From: JAKFWF01 sp031429105
GTDB lineage: Bacteria; Pseudomonadota; Alphaproteobacteria; Rhizobiales; Hyphomicrobiaceae
DNA length: 14,139 nt
Reading direction: 5' to 3'
Assembly (NCBI GenBank): GCA_031429105.1
Contig: JANOYV010000019.1
Coordinates: 1 to 14,139 of the forward strand
Below the pieces are notes generated by a model that was given only the letters and a program-made list of their open reading frames with translations, was not told where the DNA came from and did not search any database. The translations under genes were made by a program, and so were the position numbers. Positions 6,720-14,139 of this stretch are shown in pieces. How positions within the stretch are numbered: the stretch's first letter is position 1; each line of letters begins with the position of its first letter.

Positions 6720-8141
6720 ATGCGCGCAAGACGATCGCCACATCATCGGGCTGGCTGGGCAATCGGCGATTTGGCTTGTTTCTACAGCCCTCTGATAACA
6801 CTCGCCTGCACGATGGTACTAACCGGATGTGCCGCGTACATCGACAGCGACCAACAGCGTTTGTGCCGATCCTTGCTGCCAGCAATTGATCGCGTCGCGA
6901 CAAAATTCGCAATTGATCACGTCAGTGAGACAACGGTCGGCCCATCAGAGGCGGTCTCTGTCGATATTTCCTATCGCGGCTGGGCTGACGGCGATGACCA
7001 AACATCGACAGCGCGCCCTGCCCCGCAGAGGCAAACGCTACACTGTGAATTTGCTGCAGCGTATGGTCGCGCACAGCCGGTTTTGACGAGGGTGGTGTTT
7101 GTCAACAAGGAGCTTAGCCCACTCAGATTGAGAGTGCTGCAACGCGCATGGATCGACAGCGGAGCCGCAGCCCTCGCCGACCCGGCACCGATTTCAATGA
7201 TGAACTCTGCGCCTCAACTGCCACGCGCCGTTGCGATCGGGCTGCAGCAGATTCTGGGTAGCCTGCCGGTGATCGCAGTTTACGCCCTCCTGGCGACGGC
7301 CTATGCGTTGATCTATGGACTCGTCGGCCGGATCAACTTGGCGTTCGGCGATTTGTCCTCGTTAGCCGGATACGGCGCATTCATCGGATTTTCGATGATT
7401 GGCGATGGTCATCTGGGCCTAGCGATCATGCTAGCGCTCATCATGGGGCTGACGACCGCTGCAATCCATGGCGGAACCCTAGGTCGATATGTCGTTGCCC
7501 GCTTGGCCAAGGGACCGGGACAACACATTTTGATTGCAACCATTGGCGTGTCGATTTTCTGGCAGGAAGCCATGCGCTTGACCCAAGGTGCAGGCAATCG
7601 CTGGCTCTCACCGCTAATGAACCGCCCCGTCGGCATCGCCCGCGCTGGTGACTTCGTCGTAACGATCACGCCGATGGCGTTGATCGTTGCTGCCATCGCT
7701 GGGATAGCCGCCGTGACATTGGTGTTGGCGCTGCGACGCTCGCGCTTTGGAATAAGTTGGAGGGCAACCGCAGACGATCCGATTGCCGCCGCACTAATGG
7801 GGATCGATACGACGGCCATCCTGGTTCGCACGATGATTCTTGCCGCCCTTTTGTCGGGACTAGGTGGTGTGCTGACCACGTTCTACTATGGTGGTGTCGG
7901 CTATGCCGGCGGGCTTGTCATTGGCTTGAAAGCGCTGATCGCAGCGATTGTCGGCGGCATCGGCTCGGTGCACGGCGCACTTCTAGGCGGGCTGTTGCTG
8001 GGGTTGGCCGAAACGGCGTGGTCGAGCCTATTTCCCATCGAGTATCGCGACCCAGCGATCTTCGTCGGACTGGCTTTGGTCTTGTGGCTTAAGCCCGAAG
8101 GCTTTTTCGGCGACCCGATCACCCAAAAATTGGATCGCTGA
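6720..8141 (+). CDS. LivH-type permease with an N-terminal lipoprotein-like domain
   Basis: This is a 473-residue protein in two parts. Residues 1-37 look like a lipoprotein signal with the lipobox LTGC (C37). Residues about 38-160 form a soluble domain containing SDQQRLCRSLLPAI, LHCEFA and VNKELSPLRLRVL, which I cannot assign to a known fold. From about 167 the chain is a BPD_transp_2 permease: LQQILGSLPVIAVYALLATAYALIYG, INLAFGDL, a cytoplasmic coupling loop near SRFGISWRATADDPIAAALMGID, and GGIGSVHGALLGGLLLGLAE. If the lipobox is processed, the soluble domain would sit in the periplasm, anchored next to the channel. The start is uncertain: the ATG at 6720 has no ribosome binding site, ATG 6813 would cut the signal short, and an ATG pair at 7197-7202 would give the permease alone. 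The open frame through both parts favours a true fusion. It likely pairs with LivM or with the second LivH downstream. Confidence 0.85.
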   Translation: MRARRSPHHRAGWAIGDLACFYSPLITLACTMVLTGCAAYIDSDQQRLCRSLLPAIDRVATKFAIDHVSETTVGPSEAVSVDISYRGWADGDDQTSTARPAPQRQTLHCEFAAAYGRAQPVLTRVVFVNKELSPLRLRVLQRAWIDSGAAALADPAPISMMNSAPQLPRAVAIGLQQILGSLPVIAVYALLATAYALIYGLVGRINLAFGDLSSLAGYGAFIGFSMIGDGHLGLAIMLALIMGLTTAAIHGGTLGRYVVARLAKGPGQHILIATIGVSIFWQEAMRLTQGAGNRWLSPLMNRPVGIARAGDFVVTITPMALIVAAIAGIAAVTLVLALRRSRFGISWRATADDPIAAALMGIDTTAILVRTMILAALLSGLGGVLTTFYYGGVGYAGGLVIGLKALIAAIVGGIGSVHGALLGGLLLGLAETAWSSLFPIEYRDPAIFVGLALVLWLKPEGFFGDPITQKLDR

Positions 8142-8311
8142 TTGGCACGCACACCGATCGCGCACCAAATTTGTGCGGCTTGAGCTAACTTTGCTTGGAT
8201 ATTGGGCTGGTTGTGGTCCGCATCAGTCTGCTATCGTCTGAAAAAAAGAGAATACAGCACACTTCAGGTGAGCATTTTCGCGCACGTTGTACCCGGGGGA
8301 ACAGCAGACAA
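8142..8311. other. 170-nt gap between the two permease genes, possible internal promoter
   Basis: This gap is larger than any other within the permease-ATPase cluster, so the downstream genes may have their own promoter. An extended -10-like TGcTATCGT lies at 8229-8237, but no good -35 sits at the right distance. CGCAC (8161-8165) and GTGCG (8173-8177) form a short inverted repeat around CAAATTT with no T run, which could be an operator. The frame upstream of 8312 is open from 8195, but its sequence there is not LivH-like. Confidence 0.3.
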
Positions 8312-9253
8312 ATGGAATATTTTCTCCAGCAGGTCATGAACGGCCTGACGCTTGGGTCAATCTATGGGCTCATCGCCATCGGCTACACGATGGTGTTCGG
8401 CATCATCGGCATGGTGAATTTCGCGCACGGCGACGTGTTCATGCTCTCGACCTTCATCGCGCTCATTGTGTTCCTGGTGGTCAGTCAGGTGCTCGGTTGG
8501 GGATCGATTGTGCTGACGATCATTTTGATGCTCCTGGTTTCTATGGTCCTAACCTCGCTGTGGAGCTGGGCCATCGAAAAGCTGGCCTATCGACCGTTGC
8601 GCGGCTCATTTCGCTTGGCACCGCTGATTTCAGCCATTGGCATGTCGATCTTCCTAATGAATTTCGTGCAAGTCGTGCAGGGCCCTCGGAACAAGCCGCT
8701 GCCACCGTTGATCGATGGCTGTCTGGTCGGGGTGTCGACAGCCGCCAAGCCATGCTGGATCGAGCGCGCCAGCGGCCTCAATATCTCTGCCAAGCAGATC
8801 GTAATCATGTTGGTAACGTTCGTGTTGCTGTCGGCGTTCTGGTATCTGGTGCAAAAAACATCGCTTGGTCGGGCGCAACGGGCGTGCGAGCAGGACAGTA
8901 AAATGGCGGCGTTACTTGGCATCAACGTTGATCGAACAATCGCCATCACATTCATCATGGGGGCAGCGCTCGCAGCCGTAGCTGGTGTGATGTACATGAT
9001 CCAATACGGTGTCGTGAACTTTGCCGATGGGTTCGTGCCGGGCGTGAAAGCCTTTACCGCAGCCGTGCTCGGCGGCATCGGATCGCTACCGGGCGCAGTG
9101 TTGGGCGGCCTCATCATCGGCCTGATCGAGGCGCTTTGGTCGGCCTACTTCTCGATTGACTACAAGGACGTCGCCGCGTTCTCGATCCTCGCCGTTACGT
9201 TGATCTTCCTGCCGTCCGGGCTGCTCGGTCGTGCTGATGTCGAGAAGGTCTAA
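8312..9253 (+). CDS. livH: Branched-chain amino acid ABC transporter permease LivH
   Basis: This is a 313-residue inner-membrane permease of the LivH family, close to the usual length. It starts directly with the conserved N-terminal helix (LQQVMNGLTLGSIYGLIAIGY), followed by VNFAHGDVFML at 35-45. The cytoplasmic coupling loop is at about 187-205 (RAQRACEQDSKMAALLGIN), and AFTAAVLGGIGSLPGAVLGG is near 247-266. I chose ATG 8312 because the family sequence begins there; GGGGGA at 8295-8300 is an acceptable ribosome binding site at 11 nt. It ends 2 nt before livM and forms one half of the membrane channel with it. It is a second LivH-type subunit besides the upstream fusion protein. Confidence 0.93.
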   Translation: MEYFLQQVMNGLTLGSIYGLIAIGYTMVFGIIGMVNFAHGDVFMLSTFIALIVFLVVSQVLGWGSIVLTIILMLLVSMVLTSLWSWAIEKLAYRPLRGSFRLAPLISAIGMSIFLMNFVQVVQGPRNKPLPPLIDGCLVGVSTAAKPCWIERASGLNISAKQIVIMLVTFVLLSAFWYLVQKTSLGRAQRACEQDSKMAALLGINVDRTIAITFIMGAALAAVAGVMYMIQYGVVNFADGFVPGVKAFTAAVLGGIGSLPGAVLGGLIIGLIEALWSAYFSIDYKDVAAFSILAVTLIFLPSGLLGRADVEKV

Positions 9254-9255
9254 CA

Positions 9256-10860
9256 ATGGCGCCGAAACCTAAAGCCGACGCTGGTGCGACTGCCGACGAC
9301 GAGAATGCGGTAACCTTCGCTAATACGTTAACAGCAGCCCTATGGGCGGGCTTGTTGGCATTTGGGTTGGCGGTGCCGATCCTGGCGCTCCGTACCGACC
9401 AGAACATGGCCAACCAGCTTATCCTGGTGCCACGCTGGAACTACGTGGCCGTGGCCGTTCTGGCTGTGTTTGCGCTAAGTTTTCTGCGCCTGTTCAAGGG
9501 CGAGGGACGCTGGTTGGCTGGCTTGCTCTATATCGTTACGTCACTCGCCGCCGTGTTCCTCGTTGGCGACGACCGTTTCAGCCTGACTGCGGCCGACGTC
9601 TCAACTTCGACGTTGCCAACGGGTTGGTTCTTTACCAAGGCGGTCGTCTGCGCCCTGATCGTTCCCGCGTTGGCCTTCTGTTTCGCCAAATTAACTGGGA
9701 CACTGACTGTTTCTCCCTTCGATACGGCGACGATCGGGAAATACGTTTCAGCAAAGACCATTGCGCGGACCGGCGGCGCACTGTTGGCGGTTTACCCGTT
9801 CCTTGCGCTCGCTCTAGTGGGCCAAGCAGGTTCGATCAAATGGATCGACAATTTCGGCATCCAGATCCTAATTTACATCATGCTAGGTTGGGGTCTCAAC
9901 ATTGTCGTAGGCCTCGCTGGCCTGCTCGATCTTGGCTATGTAGCGTTCTACGCAGTTGGTGCCTATTCTTATGCTCTCCTTGCAACCGATGTGATCCCAA
10001 GCACATTCCCCTTTCTTGGCCCCTGGGCATTCTGGATCTGCATGCCATTGGCTGGCATTCTCGCAGCGTTCTGGGGCGTACTGCTCGGGTTCCCGGTGTT
10101 GCGATTGCGCGGCGACTACTTAGCGATCGTCACGCTGGCCTTTGGCGAGATCATCCGTCTTGTCTTGATCAACTGGGTGGACGTAACCAAGGGCTATGCC
10201 GGTATCTCAAGCATACCCCGGCCATCTTTTTTCGGGTTCCCATTCAACGCTTCCGATAGCGGGTTCGCTGCCACGTTTGGCTTTGAATTCACACCACTTC
10301 ACCGGACCATTTTCCTCTTCTATGTGATCCTGGCTCTCGCGTTATTGACCAACTGGGTGACGATGCGCTTACGGCGATTGCCCGTCGGGCGCGCCTGGGA
10401 AGCGTTGCGTGAAGATGAAATCGCCTGCCGTTCGCTTGGCATCAACACAACGAATACCAAGCTAACGGCGTTCGCCATCGGCGCCGGGTTCGGCGGAATT
10501 GCCGGCTCGTTCTTTGCGGCGCGTCAGGGTTTCATTTCGCCTGAAAGCTTCACCTTCATGGAGAGCGCCGTCATTCTGGCAATCGTCGTGTTGGGTGGCA
10601 TGGGCAGTCAAATCGGCGTTGCGATTGCAGCGGTTGCCATGGTCGGCGGCACGGAGATCCTGCGCGAGTTGAACTTCCTGAAACAACTGTTCGGACAGGA
10701 TTTCGATCCAACGCAATACCGAATGCTGCTGTTCGGCCTCGCCATGGTGGTGCTGATGATCTGGAAGCCACGCGGCCTGATCTCAACACGTGAGCCGTCG
10801 ATCGTGCTGAAGGAAAGCAAGGCGATCTCTGGAAGTCTCGTTAAAGAGGGGCACGGCTGA
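9256..10860 (+). CDS. livM: Branched-chain amino acid ABC transporter permease LivM, long form
   Basis: This is a 534-residue inner-membrane permease. The LivM core runs from about residue 195 (YIMLGWGLNIVVGLAGLLDLG at about 207-227, LRLRGDYLAIVTLAFGEIIR at about 282-301, coupling loop GRAWEALREDEIACRSLGIN at 378-397, VVLGGMGSQIGV at 444-455). The first 190 or so residues add several hydrophobic segments (about 24-45, 62-80, 88-104, 126-146, 172-190) beyond the core; E. coli LivM also has an N-terminal extension, though its total length is shorter (about 425). AAGG in the tail of livH lies 7 nt before the ATG. The stop overlaps the livG start as TGATG, indicating translational coupling. It should pair with LivH to make the translocation path. 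Confidence 0.93.
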   Translation: MAPKPKADAGATADDENAVTFANTLTAALWAGLLAFGLAVPILALRTDQNMANQLILVPRWNYVAVAVLAVFALSFLRLFKGEGRWLAGLLYIVTSLAAVFLVGDDRFSLTAADVSTSTLPTGWFFTKAVVCALIVPALAFCFAKLTGTLTVSPFDTATIGKYVSAKTIARTGGALLAVYPFLALALVGQAGSIKWIDNFGIQILIYIMLGWGLNIVVGLAGLLDLGYVAFYAVGAYSYALLATDVIPSTFPFLGPWAFWICMPLAGILAAFWGVLLGFPVLRLRGDYLAIVTLAFGEIIRLVLINWVDVTKGYAGISSIPRPSFFGFPFNASDSGFAATFGFEFTPLHRTIFLFYVILALALLTNWVTMRLRRLPVGRAWEALREDEIACRSLGINTTNTKLTAFAIGAGFGGIAGSFFAARQGFISPESFTFMESAVILAIVVLGGMGSQIGVAIAAVAMVGGTEILRELNFLKQLFGQDFDPTQYRMLLFGLAMVVLMIWKPRGLISTREPSIVLKESKAISGSLVKEGHG

Positions 10861-11798
10861 TGCACGCACCCCTACCTTCATCAAACACGGTGACGCACCA
10901 AACCGGCCCGCTGCTCGTCGTCGAGCACATGACCATGCGGTTTGGCGGCTTGATCGCCGTAAACAACTTGAGCTTTGTGGCGCGCCGCGGTGAAATCACC
11001 GCCCTGATCGGACCCAATGGTGCCGGCAAGACCACGGTATTCAACTGCATCACCGGTTTCTACAAGCCGACCAGCGGACGCATGGCATTGTGCACGAGTG
11101 ATACTTCCGCCATCGATCTTGCCGCAGTCACCGCGAGCGGCCATCGCTTCCAGCGGACCGCAAGCGGAGGTTCGGTATTCCTGCTCGAACGGATGCCGGA
11201 CTTCGAGATTGCGGCCAAGGCTAAAGTTGCCCGCACATTCCAGAACATCAGACTATTCTCTGGCATGACGGTTCTCGAAAACCTCATTGTCGCCCAGCAC
11301 AATGCCCTGATGGACGCGTCTGGCTGGACCATCGCCGGCCTGTTTGGCGCCAAACGATATCGCGCCGCAGAAGCTGCAGCCGTCGAGCGCGCCAAATACT
11401 GGATCGAACTGATCGGCCTCACTGATCGTGCCGATGATCCAGCTGGCGACCTGCCCTATGGCGCGCAGCGACGACTTGAGATCGCGCGTGCCATGTGCAC
11501 CGGGCCCACTCTGTTGTGCCTCGACGAACCTGCTGCCGGCCTAAACCCGCGCGAGAGTGCGGATCTCAACGCGCTTCTGCGCACGGTGCGACAAGACCAT
11601 GCGACGTCAATCTTGCTGATTGAACATGACATGTCCGTCGTCATGGAAATTTCGGATCATGTCGTAGTGTTGGAGTACGGCACCAAGATTTCTGATGGCA
11701 CGCCGGACTTCGTGCGGAACGATCCAAAGGTCATAGCGGCCTACCTTGGCGTCGAAGATACGGAAGTCGAGCAGGCCGAAGCCGAGGTTCTGAAATGA
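10860..11798 (+). CDS. livG: Branched-chain amino acid ABC transporter ATP-binding protein LivG
   Basis: This is a 312-residue cytoplasmic ATPase of the HAAT transporter. Walker A GPNGAGKTT is at 51-59, the Q-loop glutamine in ARTFQNIRLF is Q128, and the signature region LPYGAQRR is at 198-205. This is the LivG variant of LSGGQ. Walker B LLCLDEP is at 218-224 and the H-loop histidine is H256. LivG also shows the typical AAGLNPRE stretch. Between Walker A and the Q-loop there are about 27 more residues than in E. coli LivG (about 79-112), a serine- and threonine-rich insertion. The C-terminus ends in an acidic tail. AGAGGGG at 10845-10851 serves as ribosome binding site, and its ATG shares one base with the livM stop. 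It overlaps livF by 4 nt. Confidence 0.95.
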   Translation: MHAPLPSSNTVTHQTGPLLVVEHMTMRFGGLIAVNNLSFVARRGEITALIGPNGAGKTTVFNCITGFYKPTSGRMALCTSDTSAIDLAAVTASGHRFQRTASGGSVFLLERMPDFEIAAKAKVARTFQNIRLFSGMTVLENLIVAQHNALMDASGWTIAGLFGAKRYRAAEAAAVERAKYWIELIGLTDRADDPAGDLPYGAQRRLEIARAMCTGPTLLCLDEPAAGLNPRESADLNALLRTVRQDHATSILLIEHDMSVVMEISDHVVVLEYGTKISDGTPDFVRNDPKVIAAYLGVEDTEVEQAEAEVLK

Positions 11799-12520
11799 GT
11801 GAGCCGCTTCTTTCGATCCGTGGCGTCAAAAGCTTTTACGGAAACATCATGGCTCTGAAGGGCGTCGACATCGACGTCAACGAAGGCGAAATCGTCACTC
11901 TGATCGGCGCCAACGGGGCCGGCAAATCAACGATGATGATGACGGTGTTTGGTCGTCCCCGCGCGCGCGAAGGCAAAATTACTTATGCGGGCCGAGACAT
12001 CACCAACCTCGAAATGCACGAGATAGCGCATCTGCGCATTGCCCAATCGCCCGAGGGACGCCGCATCTTCCCGCGCATGACCGTGTTCGAGAACCTACAG
12101 ATGGGCTCCGAACTCGATGGTGGCCGCTACTTCTCGCAAGACCTGGAGCGCATGACGACGCTGTTCCCGCGCCTGAAGGAGCGCCTCCAGCAGCGGGGTG
12201 GCACCTTGTCAGGCGGCGAACAACAGATGCTGGCCATCGCCCGCGCCCTGATGAGTCGACCCAAGCTATTGATGCTGGATGAACCCTCGCTTGGCTTAGC
12301 GCCGCTGATCGTGAAGCAGATCTTCGAGGTCATTCGCGATCTCAATACCCGTGAAAAGATGACGATCTTCCTCGTTGAACAGAATGCGTTTCACGCTTTG
12401 AAACTTGCTCACCGCGGCTACGTGATGGTCAACGGTCTGATTACCATGTCCGGCCCGGCGAAGGATCTTTTGGCGCGGCCGGAAATTCGTGCAGCCTATC
12501 TCGAGGGTGGTCGGCACTAA
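11795..12520 (+). CDS. livF: Branched-chain amino acid ABC transporter ATP-binding protein LivF
   Basis: This is a 241-residue ATPase, the second nucleotide-binding subunit of the importer. Walker A GANGAGKST is at 38-46, the Q-loop glutamine is Q84 in RIAQSPEGRRIFP, the signature LSGGEQQ is at 138-144, and Walker B LLMLDEP is at 158-164. The switch position reads VEQN, with Q196 in place of histidine, which is normal for LivF. The ATG overlaps the livG stop as ATGA, a translational-coupling arrangement, and GAGG lies 7 nt upstream. It would dimerise with LivG beneath the permease pair. Confidence 0.96.
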   Translation: MSEPLLSIRGVKSFYGNIMALKGVDIDVNEGEIVTLIGANGAGKSTMMMTVFGRPRAREGKITYAGRDITNLEMHEIAHLRIAQSPEGRRIFPRMTVFENLQMGSELDGGRYFSQDLERMTTLFPRLKERLQQRGGTLSGGEQQMLAIARALMSRPKLLMLDEPSLGLAPLIVKQIFEVIRDLNTREKMTIFLVEQNAFHALKLAHRGYVMVNGLITMSGPAKDLLARPEIRAAYLEGGRH

Positions 12521-12542
12521 ACTGAGAAGAGGACGCTTCCCA

Positions 12543-12866
12543 ATGCCGAACTGGCTCTATGCCTCCGGGCCAAACGGCCTTTGGATCTTCCTGGCGCTCA
12601 CAGTGGTGCTGGGCGGCGCTGCCGCATTCATTTCCGGCAAATCGATTGCCGAAACCTGGCGCCCGTTCTGGCATGTGCCGCTCTACATTGTGCTGCTCGC
12701 ATTGTTCGTCCGTTTTCTGCACTTTGCGTTGTTCGAGGAGCCGTTGGTGTCCTTACGAAATCTGCTGGTGGACTATGCTGTATTGCTGGGCCTGGCTATC
12801 CTCGGCTATCGAGCCTCACGTTCGAGTCAAATGGCGTCCCAATACGGGGACATTGACCGCACGTAG
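12543..12866 (+). CDS. DUF6867-like small membrane protein of the transporter operon
   Basis: This is a 107-residue protein with three predicted membrane helices (about 12-31, 44-64 and 72-90) and a short polar C-terminus. The segments AAFISGKSIAETWRPFWHVPLYI, VRFLHFALF and LVDYAVLLGLAILGYR match my recollection of DUF6867 proteins, which sit between livF and the binding-protein gene in many rhizobial-type genomes. The function is unknown; position suggests an accessory or assembly factor of the importer. I chose ATG 12543 because AGAGGA lies 9 nt upstream and the family begins near there. The 18 codons gained by starting at 12489 would overlap livF. The gene follows livF after 22 nt. Confidence 0.82.
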   Translation: MPNWLYASGPNGLWIFLALTVVLGGAAAFISGKSIAETWRPFWHVPLYIVLLALFVRFLHFALFEEPLVSLRNLLVDYAVLLGLAILGYRASRSSQMASQYGDIDRT

Positions 12867-13047
12867 ATGTTGCGGCGCAGCACGATGAGTGCTGGTTCGC
12901 AAATTTTGCCCAAACTGTCCCGCTAGTCATTTTTTGACGTGACTTCGACACGATTTCGACCGATGGTCCGCCCAGCGGTGGGGTGGCCTGCCCGCGCTTG
13001 GGCTCTTCAAACTTGATCCCGGCGACCAATTCCAAGGGAGTAGCTTT
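12867..13047 (+). promoter_or_regulatory. Structured leader between the livF unit and the binding-protein gene
   Basis: This 181-nt gap carries two inverted repeats. CAGCAC (12878-12883) pairs with GTGCTG (12889-12894) around GATGA, 12 nt after the DUF6867-like stop. GCCCAGCG (12970-12977) pairs with CGCTTGGGC (12995-13003) with one bulged T, and GGG (12981-12983) can pair with CCC (12991-12993) inside it. Neither is followed by a T run. TTGACG at 12934-12939 could be a -35 element, but I see no convincing -10 at 16-18 bp. The strong ribosome binding site AAGGGAG (13034-13040) follows. The region may hold a promoter, a partial terminator or an mRNA-stabilising structure for the binding protein. 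Confidence 0.4.
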
Positions 13048-14139
13048 ATGACAAAACGCGTGTTGTCGAGCGTTGCCATTGCGGCAATGTTCGCATTCGC
13101 TGGCTCTGCCAGTGCCCAGATCAAGATTGGCGTTGCTGGCCCGATTACTGGCCCGAACGCAGCGTTCGGTGCTCAGCTCAAGAACGGCGCTGAACAGGCC
13201 GCAGCCGACATCAATGCCAAGGGCGGCATCAACGGCCAGAAGATTGAACTTGTCTTCGGCGACGACGTGTCCGACCCAAAGCAAGGCGTCTCGGTTGCCA
13301 ACAAGATGGTTGGCGATGGCGTCAAATTCGTCATGGGCCACTTCAACTCTGGCGTGACGATCCCAGCATCTGAAATCTACGCCGAGAACGGCGTATTGAT
13401 GATCACACCATCTGCGACCAACCCGAAGATCACCGAGCGCGGCCTGTGGAACACCTTCCGCACCTGCGGTCGCGACGATCAACAGGGTGAAGTTGCCGGC
13501 AAGTATCTTGCAACGACGTTGAAGGGCAAGAAGCTCGCCATCGTCCACGACAAGACGACCTACGGCAAGGGCCTCGCCGACGAGACCCAGAAGTTTGCCA
13601 ACAAGGAAGGCGTCAAGGAAATCCTCTATGAGGGCGTGAACACCGGCGAGAAGGACTTCTCGGCACTCGTATCGAAGATCAAGGCCTCTGGCGCCGAGAT
13701 CGTCTACTGGGGTGGCCTGCACACTGAAGGCGGCCTGATTGCCCGCCAGATGCGTGACCAGGGCGTCACCGCCACCATGATGTCAGGCGATGGCATTACA
13801 TCAGATGAGTTCGCCTCGATCGGCGGCCCGGCCGTCGAAGGTACCCTCATGACGTTCCCGCCGGATCCCCGCAAGCGTCCTGAAGCTGCAGCCGTCGTTA
13901 AGGCTTTCGAAGCGAAGAAATTCAACCCCGAAGCTTACACGCTCTATAGCTACGCCGCGATCGAGATCCTGGCTGCCGCCGCCGCCGAAGCAAAGTCTCT
14001 CGAACCCAAGAAGGTTGCCGAGACGATGAAGAACGGCAAGGCTTGGCCAACCGTTATCGGTGGTATCGCTTTCGACAAGAAGGGTGACATCACCCGTCCG
14101 GACTACGTGATGTACACGTGGAAGAAGGGCGCCGACGGC
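13048..14139 (+). CDS. livK: Branched-chain amino acid ABC transporter substrate-binding protein (LivK-like), partial at right edge
   Basis: This is a periplasmic binding protein of the LivJ/LivK type; 364 residues are visible and the frame is still open at the last base. Family proteins of this kind are about 370 residues, so only a few residues are likely missing. A Sec signal peptide spans residues 1-23, with cleavage expected after ASA and before QIKIGVAGP. Typical segments are GPITGPNAAFG at 31-41, AAADINAKGGINGQ at 51-64, the ligand-loop region GHFNSGVTIPAS at 97-108, TPSATNP at 120-126, and TTYGKGLA at 170-177. ATG 13048 is preceded by AAGGGAG at 7 nt. It would deliver branched-chain amino acids or a related compound to the LivHM channel. 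The substrate cannot be fixed from sequence, as this family also binds other amino acids, amides and aromatics. Confidence 0.95.
   Translation, partial: MTKRVLSSVAIAAMFAFAGSASAQIKIGVAGPITGPNAAFGAQLKNGAEQAAADINAKGGINGQKIELVFGDDVSDPKQGVSVANKMVGDGVKFVMGHFNSGVTIPASEIYAENGVLMITPSATNPKITERGLWNTFRTCGRDDQQGEVAGKYLATTLKGKKLAIVHDKTTYGKGLADETQKFANKEGVKEILYEGVNTGEKDFSALVSKIKASGAEIVYWGGLHTEGGLIARQMRDQGVTATMMSGDGITSDEFASIGGPAVEGTLMTFPPDPRKRPEAAAVVKAFEAKKFNPEAYTLYSYAAIEILAAAAAEAKSLEPKKVAETMKNGKAWPTVIGGIAFDKKGDITRPDYVMYTWKKGADG

Noticed and set aside
6700..6795. 31-codon frame starting ATG 6700 ahead of the lipoprotein-permease gene
   Set aside because: Short, without ribosome binding site, and it would need a frameshift to join the downstream domain; nothing in the sequence supports that.
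12796..13722. Minus-strand open frame (308 codons) spanning the binding-protein leader and gene
   Set aside because: It crosses an intergenic region and lies antisense to a secure signal-peptide-bearing gene; its composition is that of a reverse-complement shadow.

Overview
This window looks like a chromosomal segment from an alphaproteobacterium, probably of the Hyphomicrobiales type. The GC content is moderately high by eye. There is a DUF2794 gene, a family I know only from Alphaproteobacteria, and a large branched-chain-amino-acid-type ABC transporter locus that carries a small DUF6867-like membrane protein. I see no rRNA, tRNA, CRISPR, insertion sequence or phage gene.

Left part (1-5265), lipid module. 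On the minus strand a PlsC-type acyltransferase (1433-744) is followed 2 nt later by a phosphatidate cytidylyltransferase-like membrane protein that runs off the left edge. The second protein keeps the scaffold of the CdsA/YnbB family but appears to have lost its catalytic motifs. Divergently, after a 418-nt intergenic region, lies a 1137-residue three-domain protein: an LplT-like MFS flippase, a PlsC acyltransferase and an acyl-ACP synthetase. It corresponds to E. coli LplT and Aas joined in one chain. The intergenic region holds two exact TGAAC-N3-GTTCA palindromes 33 bp apart over a candidate promoter, and a short leader ORF with its own ribosome binding site that ends in a hairpin.

Middle part (5280-6662). 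A DUF2794 gene (minus strand) converges on the lipid gene. It is followed on the plus strand by a short-chain dehydrogenase/reductase.

Right part (6720-14139), HAAT/Liv transporter. The order is: a LivH-type permease fused behind a lipoprotein-like N-terminal domain; a standard LivH; a long LivM; LivG and LivF ATPases with overlapping or nearly abutting junctions; a DUF6867-like three-helix membrane protein; and a periplasmic binding protein (LivK-like) that is cut by the right edge a few residues before its expected end. Together they would form a high-affinity importer for branched-chain amino acids or related compounds. A hairpin-rich 181-nt leader separates the binding-protein gene from the rest, so it may be expressed at a different level.

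Most of the window is recognisable metabolism and transport. The least ordinary points are the apparently catalytically degenerate CdsA homologue, the paired operator in the divergent lipid promoter region, and the lipoprotein-permease fusion.
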